Shown: in pieces, positions 37,077-45,680 of the stretch
Layout: every line of letters starts with the position of its first letter
Position numbering within the stretch: the stretch's first letter is position 1
NCBI GenBank assembly: GCA_041660925.1
Contig: JBAZVI010000004.1
Coordinates: 186,001 to 250,000, forward strand
Direction: 5' to 3'
From: Elusimicrobiota bacterium
Lineage (GTDB): Bacteria; Elusimicrobiota; Elusimicrobia; UBA1565
Length of the DNA stretch: 64,000 bases
Notes under the pieces: generated by a model
Database searches by the model: none
What the model was told of the DNA's origin: nothing
Seen by the model: the letters and a program-made list of their open reading frames with translations, nothing else
Program-made: the position numbers and the translations under genes

Positions 37077-38930
37077 TCAAATTTGGGGGGAAGGGCAAGC
37101 CCCAATCTCCGCGATGACCTTCTCACCATCGGCAATTCTGCCCCACGCGTAGGGCCAGGCCAACGACAAAGGCGGGATATATTGCGTATTTCCTGGCACC
37201 GGAACAAAAGGACGAATTAGACCGATAAGATTTCGCCCTCGCCGTCGCCGCCAGTTTTCTGGCGAATGTATAACCGCTGTTCCCTGCTCAGCGGGCAAAG
37301 TGGTTATGTTTGAATCCCGTGGGTGGAAACACCGACGGGATTTCAAACTTTTAGGCAAAAAAGCCACCTTCAAGTCGAGGAATCTCGGCAAATCCGCGAT
37401 GGGCAGTTCATGCAGTTCGGCGGTGATCCGGTCCTTGTAGACCCGCACCTGCTTGAACAAGAGGCGCATCATCCGCGCCTGCATTTCTGGCGGCAGGCGA
37501 TAAATGAAACGGGCGAAGCGCTGCAGGGTCGCCTGGATTACGTCGGCGTCATAGACGGCCTTCTTCTGGAAGCCAATCTTGGCGTCCAGCTCCCCCAAAC
37601 GAGCCTCGAGGGTAGCCTTCGCCGCCTCGATATCCCGTAGCTCCTTCTTGGCCGACTCGATACCATCCGTCCCTCCCGCCAGGGTCAAGAGGTAGCGGAC
37701 CTTTTGCTCCAGGGTCGCGAGTTGGCCATGGATCTCCCGCTTTTCGTTCTCCAATGGCCCGACCTGTTGGCGCGTGGCCTCCCGAACCTTCTCTACTACC
37801 CGTTCCAGAAGCGGCCGGTCGTATCCTACGGCGGCCAGCCTCTCAATCAGATTCTCCTCGACCTTCCTGGCATTGATCGTCCCCACGGCGCACCTGGCGG
37901 GGAGGCCGTTCACCTTGCCGATGCACTTGTAGTAGAGATAGACCTTCTCCTTTTTGGGCTGGACGAAACTCACCATGGCGCTGTCGCATTCGCCGCACCG
38001 GATCAGCCCCTTGAACAAGAACCCATGCTTATTGCGACCCTCGATGGGGGCGCGCTCCCGCACGTTGTGTGATTTGAGGAGGCGCTGCGCGGTCTCGAAT
38101 ACCTGCGGGTCCACCATGGGCTTATGCTGGCCAGGGAACTCCAGACCTGTCCGGTCGTTCGTGACGAACCCGATGTAGACCTTTCGCTGCAGGATGCGGA
38201 TGATGGCGTCAGGATCGAACGGTTTGCCCCCGAAGGTCTCCCCCTTCTCGGTCGTGTAGACCTTCCGCCGATAGCCCCTGCGGTTGATCTCGTCGGCCAC
38301 GCGAAAGGTGGACTGCCGCTCGATGTAAAGCTCAAATATGCGGCGGACGAGCTGGGCCTCCTCTTCGTTGACCACCAGAAGCTTGTCCTTGAGGTCGTAG
38401 CCCAAGGGTGCCAGGCCGCCGCACCACAGGCCCTTCTTGGCGCGGGCCAGGTGGAAGTCTTTGGAGCGCTCCACATCAAGCTCGCGGGAGTACTGGGCGA
38501 ACTGCATGAGTATCGACACCATGAGCCTCCCCTGAGGGCTCTTGGTGTCGATGGACTCCGTGGCCGATACGAAGGCAACATTATGCTTCTCGAACAGTTC
38601 TAGGAGGAAGTCGAAATCCTTCCGGTTGCGCGTGAGGCGGTCAATCTTGTAGACGATGACCCCGTTGACCCGCCCCTGCTCCACGGCCCGAAGCAGGCGC
38701 TTCATGGATGGCCGCTTGAGGTCCTTACCGGACTCGTTGGGGTCCTCGAACTTCTCCGGGCACTCCACCCAGCCCTTCTCTTTCTGGATCTGGATGTAGC
38801 TGCGGCAGCACCCGGTCTGGGCGTCGAGAGAGGTAACCTCCCCCATGAGGTTCTCGTCATTACTCTTGCGGGCGTATATGGCAATGACGACGGGCTTCTT
38901 ATCGTCCACCGCTCCGTTGTTTTCGACCAT
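37077..38930 (-). CDS. Large serine recombinase (site-specific integrase)
   Basis: 617 residues. The resolvase domain (about 12-160) has the catalytic serine in IAIYARKSNDE, plus VIVYKIDRLTRNRKDFDFLL and QFAQYSRELDVERS. The recombinase domain and a zinc ribbon (IRCGECDSAMVSF then YYKCIGKVNGLPARC) follow, then a coiled coil (about 385-475). The last 85 or so residues (after VAFLPKSLKSRRCFHPRDSN) look unlike integrase: they are read through the att-like repeats at 37241-37350, so the natural end was probably replaced by flanking DNA at integration. It likely moved the 37.3-46.5 kb element. Confidence 0.93.
   Translation of the reverse strand: MVENNGAVDDKKPVVIAIYARKSNDENLMGEVTSLDAQTGCCRSYIQIQKEKGWVECPEKFEDPNESGKDLKRPSMKRLLRAVEQGRVNGVIVYKIDRLTRNRKDFDFLLELFEKHNVAFVSATESIDTKSPQGRLMVSILMQFAQYSRELDVERSKDFHLARAKKGLWCGGLAPLGYDLKDKLLVVNEEEAQLVRRIFELYIERQSTFRVADEINRRGYRRKVYTTEKGETFGGKPFDPDAIIRILQRKVYIGFVTNDRTGLEFPGQHKPMVDPQVFETAQRLLKSHNVRERAPIEGRNKHGFLFKGLIRCGECDSAMVSFVQPKKEKVYLYYKCIGKVNGLPARCAVGTINARKVEENLIERLAAVGYDRPLLERVVEKVREATRQQVGPLENEKREIHGQLATLEQKVRYLLTLAGGTDGIESAKKELRDIEAAKATLEARLGELDAKIGFQKKAVYDADVIQATLQRFARFIYRLPPEMQARMMRLLFKQVRVYKDRITAELHELPIADLPRFLDLKVAFLPKSLKSRRCFHPRDSNITTLPAEQGTAVIHSPENWRRRRGRNLIGLIRPFVPVPGNTQYIPPLSLAWPYAWGRIADGEKVIAEIGACPSPQI
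37241..37265 (+). repeat. Internal att-like copy of the tRNA-Asp 3' flank
   Basis: CGCCAGTTTTCTGGCGA (37249-37265) is identical to 34261-34277, which straddles the end of tRNA-Asp. CCGTCG just before it aligns with the tRNA end after a 3-base gap. The shared part is itself a small hairpin (CGCCAG-TTTT-CTGGCG). It sits inside the 3' end of the recombinase frame and is best read as the junction of two tandem insertions. Confidence 0.6.
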
Positions 38931-38932
38931 GC

Positions 38933-39136
38933 CTACCTCCCGGCCCCCATTGAAGGAGTACCTTCTATCCCGCCTGGAATCAAGTCATTTCCTGCCTCAT
39001 TCTCCGACGAAGAATCTGCCCCGGATTCAGCCAAACGCACGACCCCATCGGCCATGACCCAGGCCAGGGCATCCAGGCGAACAGCCGGCGTCAGCTCCTG
39101 AGGGTCGAGATTGCCGACAGGTCCCCTGATCTTCAT
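38933..39136 (-). CDS. Small phage-type protein of unknown function
   Basis: 67 residues, MKIRGPVGNLDPQELTPAVR with a Ser/Glu-rich second half. Its ATG overlaps the terminase-fragment stop (ATGA), and its TAG ends 2 nt before the recombinase ATG, so three genes are packed as in phage operons. No family is recognised. Translational coupling to the recombinase is likely. Confidence 0.6.
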   Translation of the reverse strand: MKIRGPVGNLDPQELTPAVRLDALAWVMADGVVRLAESGADSSSENEAGNDLIPGGIEGTPSMGAGR

Positions 39137-39811
39137 GCCGGATCGTCCCATCCCAGCCGCCGGCCGCACTTGGCACAGAGGACGGCGTTGAGCTTATTGG
39201 GGCCTCCGCAGCGCCAGCAGTTGCGCGTGGTTTTAGGAAACCCATCGGAGTCCGTGTCCACGAAATCGTCCATGTAGGTGATGCGGGGCTCCGTGCGCTG
39301 GGCCTCGACGCCCTGGAGCGCGATCCAGAGGGCGTCCAGCACGTCATCGGTGGCCGCGTGCGGGAACTGGAGAAGCTCCTCCTCCAATTGCTCGACCCAG
39401 CCCCCAACCTCGCGCCTGGGCAGGCGAATAGCCCCGCTCTCGAACAAGGGGGCCAATCCCCTCAAGCGGGCGTGTTTGTCTCCTTGGGTATTGACAGGGC
39501 GCAAAGGCAAAAGGCGCGTCTCAGGATCGGTGCGCAGGGTCTCGATGAAGACGCTTTGGTAACCGTTGGCCTCGACCGTGATGAGCCGCGGGTGGTGGAG
39601 CTTGTGGATTCTCTTGACGCTCTTGAGCTGCTCCGCGAACGGTATCCGGTCCCTGTAGGCGTTGGCCACGAACACCGTCCCATCCCGGTCCAGGGCGATG
39701 GTGACCACGGCGAAGCGGGAGTTCCCCTCGGAGCGCCCTATGGCCAGATCCACGCCCGAGAACATGGTGGACCGGTCAGGGAGCTGCTCGTAGCGGCCCT
39801 GGTCGAGCCAG
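39133..39811 (-). pseudogene. Phage terminase large subunit, C-terminal nuclease fragment cut by an IS
   Basis: About 225 codons remain, open up to the IS boundary at 39811 (reading WLDQGRYEQLPDRST before MFSGVDLAIG). The RNase H-fold nuclease has acidic residues in SGVDLAIG and TDDVLDALWIAL. The C-terminus adds a zinc ribbon (CWRCGGPNKLNAVLCAKCGR). The ATPase half is missing; it is not found on the other side of the IS copies, so a deletion accompanied the insertion. It is a remnant of a tailed-phage packaging motor. Confidence 0.75.
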
Positions 39812-40882
39812 TGTTGAGGTTCAGCGCCTAGTGGAATATTTGGCTGTTTGAAATCGTTGCGGTTCTAAGGGCGTTCGTAAGCCGCTAAAATGGAGAGGCT
39901 TATGAACGAGAAAGAGAAGCCGGAGCAGAACGCCGAAGACTTCGTTAAGGGCGTCAAACGCCGCACGCGGAAGAAGTTCACCGCCGAAGAGAAGATCCGC
40001 ATCGTCCTGGAAGGGATGAAGCGGGACATCTCGGTGGCCGAACTGTGTAGGCGCGAAGGGATCCCGTCAGCCGCCTATTACAGTTGGACGAAGGACTTCA
40101 TGGAAGGCGGCAAGGCCCAGCTACAGAGGGACGCCCGCCGCCATGCCGACGGCAGCGCGGTCGACCAGCTCAAGAAGGAGAACGCCGTTCTGCGCGAGCT
40201 GGTGGCCGACAAAGAGATCACCATCCGTATCTTTAAAAAAAGTCTCGGCGGGGAGGGCACTTGAAGTTGTCCCCGCCCGAGAAGGCAAAGCTGGTCGAGG
40301 AGATCTCGCGAGAGCCCGATCGGCTGAAGCGGCTGCGGGAGCTGGGGATTGCATCCTCGACCTACTACGGCTGGAAGCGGCGCTACGCGGCGCGAGGTCC
40401 GGAGGCGTTCGTCGTACGGGCCAGCGCGCCCAAACGCGTCTGGAACCGCCTGAGCGTGGCCGAGCGCGAGCTGATCGAGAACGAGGCACGCAAGCACACG
40501 GAGCTCAGCCCGCGGCTGCTGGCCGTGATGCTGACGGAGCAGCACGGCGTGGCGGTGGGCGAGACGACGGTCTACCGCGTCCTGAAGGCCAAGGGGCTGG
40601 TTCGGCAGAGGCCGATGGACCAGCGGCCGGCGGCGAAGGTGTGGAAGAAGCCGACGCAGGCGGTCGACGAGATCTGGCAGCTGGATGCGACGAACTTCTT
40701 CATCCCGGAGTTCGGTTACTACAAGGGCATCCCGGTGCTCGACGACCATTCGCGCAAGCTGCTGGCCTGTCCGGTGAAGCCGGACGAGAGTTCGCAGTCG
40801 GCCTCGGACGCTATGGAGATGGCCCTGGAGACGGCGCAGGGCGAGGGCCACGTCATCGAGACGCGGCCGACCCTGCTGACGG
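39812..40882 (+). mobile_element. IS3-family element, left 1071 bp only
   Basis: It begins TGTTGAGGTTCAGCGCC and appears identical, base for base, to the first 1071 bp of the full copy that follows. It stops in mid orfB where the next copy begins. The missing right part is not present beyond 42357, so this is a partial tandem copy, not an IS interrupted by another. Confidence 0.85.
39890..40264 (+). CDS. IS3-family OrfA (transposase DNA-binding protein), copy 1
   Basis: 124 residues. A helix-turn-helix (KKFTAEEKIRIVLEGMKRDI then VAELCRREGIPSAAYYSW) is followed by a leucine-zipper-like helix (LKKENAVLRELVADKEITIR). An A7 run (40235-40241) before the stop can give a -1 frameshift into OrfB. 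The product is identical to copy 2 at 40961. Confidence 0.9.
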   Translation: MERLMNEKEKPEQNAEDFVKGVKRRTRKKFTAEEKIRIVLEGMKRDISVAELCRREGIPSAAYYSWTKDFMEGGKAQLQRDARRHADGSAVDQLKKENAVLRELVADKEITIRIFKKSLGGEGT

Positions 40883-40902
40883 TGTTGAGGTTCAGCGCCT
40901 AG
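40261..40902 (+). pseudogene. IS3-family OrfB, truncated, copy 1
   Basis: This is the first 204 residues or so of the DDE transposase, with only the first catalytic Asp (QLDATNFF). It then runs out of frame content into the left end of copy 2 (TLLT followed by VLRFSA). The second Asp and the Glu are lost, so it is inactive. Confidence 0.88.
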
Positions 40903-40960
40903 TGGAATATTTGGCTGTTTGAAATCGTTGCGGTTCTAAGGGCGTTCGTAAGCCGCTAAA

Positions 40961-41335
40961 ATGGAGAGGCTTATGAACGAGAAAGAGAAGCCGGAGCAGA
41001 ACGCCGAAGACTTCGTTAAGGGCGTCAAACGCCGCACGCGGAAGAAGTTCACCGCCGAAGAGAAGATCCGCATCGTCCTGGAAGGGATGAAGCGGGACAT
41101 CTCGGTGGCCGAACTGTGTAGGCGCGAAGGGATCCCGTCAGCCGCCTATTACAGTTGGACGAAGGACTTCATGGAAGGCGGCAAGGCCCAGCTACAGAGG
41201 GACGCCCGCCGCCATGCCGACGGCAGCGCGGTCGACCAGCTCAAGAAGGAGAACGCCGTTCTGCGCGAGCTGGTGGCCGACAAAGAGATCACCATCCGTA
41301 TCTTTAAAAAAAGTCTCGGCGGGGAGGGCACTTGA
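40961..41335 (+). CDS. IS3-family OrfA, copy 2
   Basis: 124 residues, identical to copy 1. The helix-turn-helix binds the IS ends. The TTTAAAAAAAG run (A7 at 41306-41312) lies 23 nt before the stop; a -1 slip gives the OrfAB fusion, the active transposase in IS3 elements. The TTG that begins OrfB overlaps this stop. Confidence 0.92.
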   Translation: MERLMNEKEKPEQNAEDFVKGVKRRTRKKFTAEEKIRIVLEGMKRDISVAELCRREGIPSAAYYSWTKDFMEGGKAQLQRDARRHADGSAVDQLKKENAVLRELVADKEITIRIFKKSLGGEGT

Positions 41336-42348
41336 AGTTGTCCCCGCCCGAGAAGGCAAAGCTGGTCGAGGAGATCTCGCGAGAGCCCGATCGGCTGAAG
41401 CGGCTGCGGGAGCTGGGGATTGCATCCTCGACCTACTACGGCTGGAAGCGGCGCTACGCGGCGCGAGGTCCGGAGGCGTTCGTCGTACGGGCCAGCGCGC
41501 CCAAACGCGTCTGGAACCGCCTGAGCGTGGCCGAGCGCGAGCTGATCGAGAACGAGGCACGCAAGCACACGGAGCTCAGCCCGCGGCTGCTGGCCGTGAT
41601 GCTGACGGAGCAGCACGGCGTGGCGGTGGGCGAGACGACGGTCTACCGCGTCCTGAAGGCCAAGGGGCTGGTTCGGCAGAGGCCGATGGACCAGCGGCCG
41701 GCGGCGAAGGTGTGGAAGAAGCCGACGCAGGCGGTCGACGAGATCTGGCAGCTGGATGCGACGAACTTCTTCATCCCGGAGTTCGGTTACTACAAGGGCA
41801 TCCCGGTGCTCGACGACCATTCGCGCAAGCTGCTGGCCTGTCCGGTGAAGCCGGACGAGAGTTCGCAGTCGGCCTCGGACGCTATGGAGATGGCCCTGGA
41901 GACGGCGCAGGGCGAGGGCCACGTCATCGAGACGCGGCCGACCCTGCTGACGGACAATGGAGCGGGGTTCGCAGGCGAGGTGATGAGCAAGTACCTGAAA
42001 GCTCGAGGCGTGAAGCACATCTTCGGAGCGCCTTATCACCCGCAGACGCAGGGCAAGGTGGAGCGGTTCAACCGGACGCTCAAGGAGAAGGTCAACCTGT
42101 GGGTTTACGGGACGCCCGAGGATCTGCAGACGGCCATCGACAAGATGGTCGAGGTCTACAACGAGACGCCGCACGAAGCGTTGAAGAACGTGAGCCCGAA
42201 CGACGTCTACGCGGGCAGGAAGGACGAGGTGCTGGAGCGGCGGGCCAAAATCAGGCTAGAGACGCTGGCCCGGCGTTATGCGTACAATATGGGACGGACG
42301 CCCGAACCGCAAAGAGTTTCAAGTGGTGAATATTCCCGAAATCGCTGA
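41332..42348 (+). CDS. IS3-family OrfB (DDE transposase), complete
   Basis: 338 residues from the TTG, or read as an OrfAB fusion by -1 frameshift. An N-terminal HTH_21-like helix set (PEKAKLVEEISREPDRLKRL) precedes the integrase core. The DDE triad is visible: QLDATNFF, LLTDNGAGF and QGKVERFNRTL. All expected motifs are present, so this copy may be active; its frame ends in the right terminal repeat. Confidence 0.92.
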   Translation: MKLSPPEKAKLVEEISREPDRLKRLRELGIASSTYYGWKRRYAARGPEAFVVRASAPKRVWNRLSVAERELIENEARKHTELSPRLLAVMLTEQHGVAVGETTVYRVLKAKGLVRQRPMDQRPAAKVWKKPTQAVDEIWQLDATNFFIPEFGYYKGIPVLDDHSRKLLACPVKPDESSQSASDAMEMALETAQGEGHVIETRPTLLTDNGAGFAGEVMSKYLKARGVKHIFGAPYHPQTQGKVERFNRTLKEKVNLWVYGTPEDLQTAIDKMVEVYNETPHEALKNVSPNDVYAGRKDEVLERRAKIRLETLARRYAYNMGRTPEPQRVSSGEYSRNR

Positions 42349-42374
42349 AGACGTACACTTTCTACCACCCTCAA

Positions 42375-42533
42375 ATGGCTCTCTCAGAATTGCAGCAACT
42401 CCTCCAGAATAACCCCAAAGCCGGTGAGATTCTATCCGACCTCGCCAAGAGCATGCCCCCAAGCTTCCCCATCCGGGTCAAGGTTGAAACCGCTGCAGTG
42501 GAATTAGGCCAGAAACCTGGCGAGCCCAAATAG
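42375..42533 (+). CDS. Very small hypothetical protein
   Basis: 52 residues (MALSELQQLLQNNPKAGEIL, then a segment ending GQKPGEPK). It starts 18 nt beyond the IS right end. No ribosome-binding site is obvious. It may be a real small protein or the tail of a gene cut by the IS. No family recognised. Confidence 0.35.
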   Translation: MALSELQQLLQNNPKAGEILSDLAKSMPPSFPIRVKVETAAVELGQKPGEPK

Positions 42534-42607
42534 ACTCCCTGAGCTACTGAATTTATTCCGTCCAAATGCCATCTTCCGAGCCCTTCCCAGGGAAAGAAGC
42601 GGCATAT

Positions 42608-42668
42608 CGTTTATTCCGCCCAGGAGAAGGCCACGCGGTGAGTTCTATCTTTTACACAGACTGGGCCG
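42608..42668 (+). repeat. 61-bp conserved element, copy A (possible structured RNA or recombination site)
   Basis: It begins CGTTTATTCCGCCCAGG and matches 46293-46353 at 54 of 61 bases, same orientation. GCCCAG near its start pairs with CTGGGC near its end, closing a stem-loop. A terminator hairpin follows at 42683. The two copies flank the propeller-lipoprotein module. Confidence 0.6.
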
Positions 42669-42682
42669 AGTTTTTGGAATAA

Positions 42683-42720
42683 ACCGGAGGCGCTGGAAAG
42701 CCCCTCCGGTTCTTCTTTTC
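42683..42720 (+). terminator. Terminator hairpin after copy A
   Basis: Stem ACCGGAGG / CCTCCGGT (42683-42690 with 42703-42710), then TCTTCTTTTC. It lies on the plus strand although the nearest large gene is on the minus strand, which supports a short plus-strand transcript covering copy A. Confidence 0.65.
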
Positions 42721-42758
42721 TGTGCGGCAGAGATGAGACCTGCGTCGTGGCCTGTTGT

Positions 42759-45659
42759 CTAGAACATATCCCGCAGTTCGAACCGAACTATTCGTCGGTC
42801 GTCGCGCTCATCACTAAGGACATACAGACGGCCGTTGCCATCTAACCGGATGCGATTGACCCAACCCCCGATGTGCTTGGCAAGACTGAACTCTTTGACG
42901 AAGGCTCCATCCGGCTGAAACTTCAGGAGCGCCTTATTCGCCTCATCATAGACATAAATGTTGTTCTGCGCATCCAGGGCGATATCCCTGGGACTCCAGA
43001 ACTGCTTTCCGGAGGCCTTCCCACTAATGAGCGTCTTCGTCTCGCCGTCAGACGAAATGGTCTTGATCTCAGGGATATCCGACATCGTCCCATACAGTCG
43101 ACCTTCCCGGTCCACCGACATGAACCGAACCGAGAAGAGTCGGCTACCATACTTCCCTTTCAGGGGAGTGATTTGCTTGGTCTGAGCATCGAAGAAGAAG
43201 ACACCCTCTGGATGGGAGTAGGCGTATATCCCTCCCTGATTATCAAAGGCGAAGGACGCGATATATTGATTCGACTCCCTCGCTGGAAACTCGACAACCA
43301 AACGACTGTTTTCCCCCTCGTATTGCCAGATACCCTTCCCATCGCAAAAGAACACGTTCCCCTGTCGATTCTTCGCCAATCGGACGAAATCTCGCAAACT
43401 GGACTTAGCCTGGAAACGCGAGAGGATCCGCCCAGACCGGTCCGCTTTGATCACATACTGCGCGACAACCATGTAAATTTCATTGCCCGACACTTCGATA
43501 TCCAGGATATTGCTGTTGGATATGTTGGGAAGGCTCATGGTCGGAATACGGATTCGACTCACCGCGCTGGTCTTGCTGTCGAATACAGTGACGACGTCGC
43601 CCCCCTGAGCGCCGTAACCGACGACATAGACGTTCCCTTTCTCATCAACCGCCCCGCTTGTCGGCTCGGTGACGCTCTCATCCTCAAAACTCCTGATGAA
43701 TTCGCCACCCTTCCCGAACTTGAGGATACGCCGGCTGCCTCGATCGATGACGTACAGATTATCTTCCTTGTCCGAGAACATATGGACGATGTGGCTGAAA
43801 CTTCCCTCGGCCAGCTTCGGAGGCCTCATCGGGATGAGTTGTCCTTTCGAGTCTACCCGGAAAACGTTACCCTTCACTGGCTGAGTAAAGACCAAGTCCC
43901 CGCGTCGATTCCCGACCATGCGCCCCTTAGAGTTCCCCCATTCCCGGCAGGAGGGCACTGTGATGTTGCGCACCAGAGCACCCTGATAGTCGAATCCCCG
44001 AAGACTCTCCCAGTACAACACCCAGAACATCTCTGCATCCGTCCAAATCGCCTGCGGGAATTGTTCGCTGTGCGAGATTCCCCCCACGCCATTGTGGAGT
44101 TCCGACTTCAGCTCGAAGTTCTTGAACTGATTCACCAACTCCCCGAGAACAGCCCCTCCATTGCTCAATACGATGAGCTTGCTATAGGACTCCAGAAACA
44201 GCTTCGCGGCGTTCCGATACATCGCATGCGGAATCTCGGTGATCCCATTGTCGGGGAGGGATTTCAGGAACTTCCCATTGGAATCATGCCGATCGAACCG
44301 GGGCTGAGCCCCACTCGGGCTCGGGCGCCCATCAGGCCCTTTCCTATCGAGTAATCGGAGAAGGAGAATGCTGCCGTCATCCAGGACATCAAAATCGAAG
44401 ATTCCACGTCGGAATGTCTTCTCGATATCCTGAATCACGGTCACCGGTACGACGGACTTGCCGGCCTCGAATGCGGCATCCGGCGGCAGGCGCCCAAGCG
44501 CACTAAGCTCTTTCCAGAGTTCGTTCGCCTTGGCTTGTTGACCCAGCTTCTGCCAATAGAGCCTCGCCAGACTCGATTTTGCCTCAACAACCTCATCCTG
44601 CAACTCCGGAAAGGTCTTAACGACCCCGGCATACTCTTTGGCTGCAGCCTCATAGGATTCATTACTCATCAGGATGCCGGCTGCACGGAGCTGCGCTTGC
44701 GCGCAGATCTTCCTTTCCTTCGGGAATCTGGCTGGGCATTGCCTAAGAGCAATGATGTCGCGGTCAGAGGCAATCTTCCAGAATTCGACCGAATCCGGAG
44801 CAGGCAGTTTTCTGCCCCGCGTCTCAGGCTGAGGTCCGCAAGGTTTCAGGCCGGCCGCCATCTTGTCGTACTCTCTCAAGCCCTGCCGCAGTCGGCCTTG
44901 TTTGTCGGACAGCGACTCTTGTTCGACTATTCCTTTCGCCTCCGGGTCTCCGGTAGCCGCCCAGAGAAGCAACAGCCCCTGTCGATCCCGTGTCTTGGGA
45001 TCTTCCCACATCCGACGGAACTCCGCGGAATCCTCTGCGGAAAGCGGGAATGACCTTTGCTTCAGATTCCGGCAATCGCCTCGGTTGAACTCGATGTTCG
45101 TATGCGTCTTCACTGCAAAATTCACAAGAGGGTCCAGCATGCCGGGAGTTTGAGCCGCGCTCCAGCCGAGCATGGTTTGGGTCGTGATCCATTGGCTCAA
45201 CTTCCACTGGCCGTTCTCTTTCAGGAAGGAAAAGGTCATGGGCGGCAGATAGCCCTTGGCAAGTAGAGCCATCACGATGGTGACTTCGGCGTACTTGTCG
45301 TTCCATATCCTCTCTTCCAGCACATGCGTCGCCTCAGGGATTCCGTACTTTCCCACATCGAGGACCGTTTGGAAGGCGAACAGCTCCCGCATATCGTTGC
45401 TCAACGGCTTACCTTGCTTCTCCTCCAGGTACTTCTTGGTCTCAAGCAGTCGCTTCTCAACCTGGGGATTATAGAGGGCATCGAACACTTCGATATCTGT
45501 CCGACTGAGGCAGCTGAACCACAGATGAGCATCCATGGTCTTTGCGGCTCGAATCAGTGTTTCCATTGTCGACTTGGGTGTCTGAAAGCCGCGCGCGTGA
45601 ACGTCCATGCCAAGCAGCACCAACAGGAAGGGGACGGCAAGAAAGCTAGTCCGTCTCAT
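42759..45659 (-). CDS. Secreted NHL-type beta-propeller protein with N-terminal helical region
   Basis: 966 residues after a signal peptide (MRRTSFLAVPFLLVLLGMDV). The N-terminal 400 residues include an SnoaL/DUF4878-like part (TPKSTMETLIRAAKTMDAHL) and TPR-like helices (about 340-395; ESYEAAAKEYAGVVKTFPEL). From about 430 on, six or more NHL-like blades repeat: DKEDNLYVIDRGSRRILKFG, DEKGNVYVVGYG, DAQNNIYVYDEANKALLKFQ, DGNGRLYVLSDE. GGAGG precedes the chosen ATG. GC is clearly below that of the chromosome. It is likely an extracellular or periplasmic binding protein; the ligand is unknown. Confidence 0.82.
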   Translation of the reverse strand: MRRTSFLAVPFLLVLLGMDVHARGFQTPKSTMETLIRAAKTMDAHLWFSCLSRTDIEVFDALYNPQVEKRLLETKKYLEEKQGKPLSNDMRELFAFQTVLDVGKYGIPEATHVLEERIWNDKYAEVTIVMALLAKGYLPPMTFSFLKENGQWKLSQWITTQTMLGWSAAQTPGMLDPLVNFAVKTHTNIEFNRGDCRNLKQRSFPLSAEDSAEFRRMWEDPKTRDRQGLLLLWAATGDPEAKGIVEQESLSDKQGRLRQGLREYDKMAAGLKPCGPQPETRGRKLPAPDSVEFWKIASDRDIIALRQCPARFPKERKICAQAQLRAAGILMSNESYEAAAKEYAGVVKTFPELQDEVVEAKSSLARLYWQKLGQQAKANELWKELSALGRLPPDAAFEAGKSVVPVTVIQDIEKTFRRGIFDFDVLDDGSILLLRLLDRKGPDGRPSPSGAQPRFDRHDSNGKFLKSLPDNGITEIPHAMYRNAAKLFLESYSKLIVLSNGGAVLGELVNQFKNFELKSELHNGVGGISHSEQFPQAIWTDAEMFWVLYWESLRGFDYQGALVRNITVPSCREWGNSKGRMVGNRRGDLVFTQPVKGNVFRVDSKGQLIPMRPPKLAEGSFSHIVHMFSDKEDNLYVIDRGSRRILKFGKGGEFIRSFEDESVTEPTSGAVDEKGNVYVVGYGAQGGDVVTVFDSKTSAVSRIRIPTMSLPNISNSNILDIEVSGNEIYMVVAQYVIKADRSGRILSRFQAKSSLRDFVRLAKNRQGNVFFCDGKGIWQYEGENSRLVVEFPARESNQYIASFAFDNQGGIYAYSHPEGVFFFDAQTKQITPLKGKYGSRLFSVRFMSVDREGRLYGTMSDIPEIKTISSDGETKTLISGKASGKQFWSPRDIALDAQNNIYVYDEANKALLKFQPDGAFVKEFSLAKHIGGWVNRIRLDGNGRLYVLSDERDDRRIVRFELRDMF

Positions 45660-45680
45660 CTGTCCTCCACGCATACTGAG

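Larger units (their letters stand above)
40883..42357 (+). mobile_element. IS3-family element, complete copy (1475 bp)
   Basis: The left end is TGTTGAGGTTCAGCGCC; the right end reads GAATATTCCCGAAATCGC, then TGAAGACGTACA. These align as imperfect terminal inverted repeats with TG...CA tips, as in the IS3 family. It encodes OrfA and OrfB with a -1 frameshift site. No target duplication is seen at the outer ends (CAG before 39812, CTT after 42357), consistent with later rearrangement. Confidence 0.88.

Noticed and set aside
39812..40902. Nested insertion of one IS into another.
   Set aside because: The remaining right part of the first copy is not found after the second copy, so a simple insertion into it is excluded.
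42873..44354. A 493-codon plus-strand frame within the propeller gene.
   Set aside because: The minus strand shows repeated NHL blades and a signal peptide with GGAGG. The plus frame has no family features or ribosome-binding site, though in this lower-GC region it is less easily dismissed than the others.
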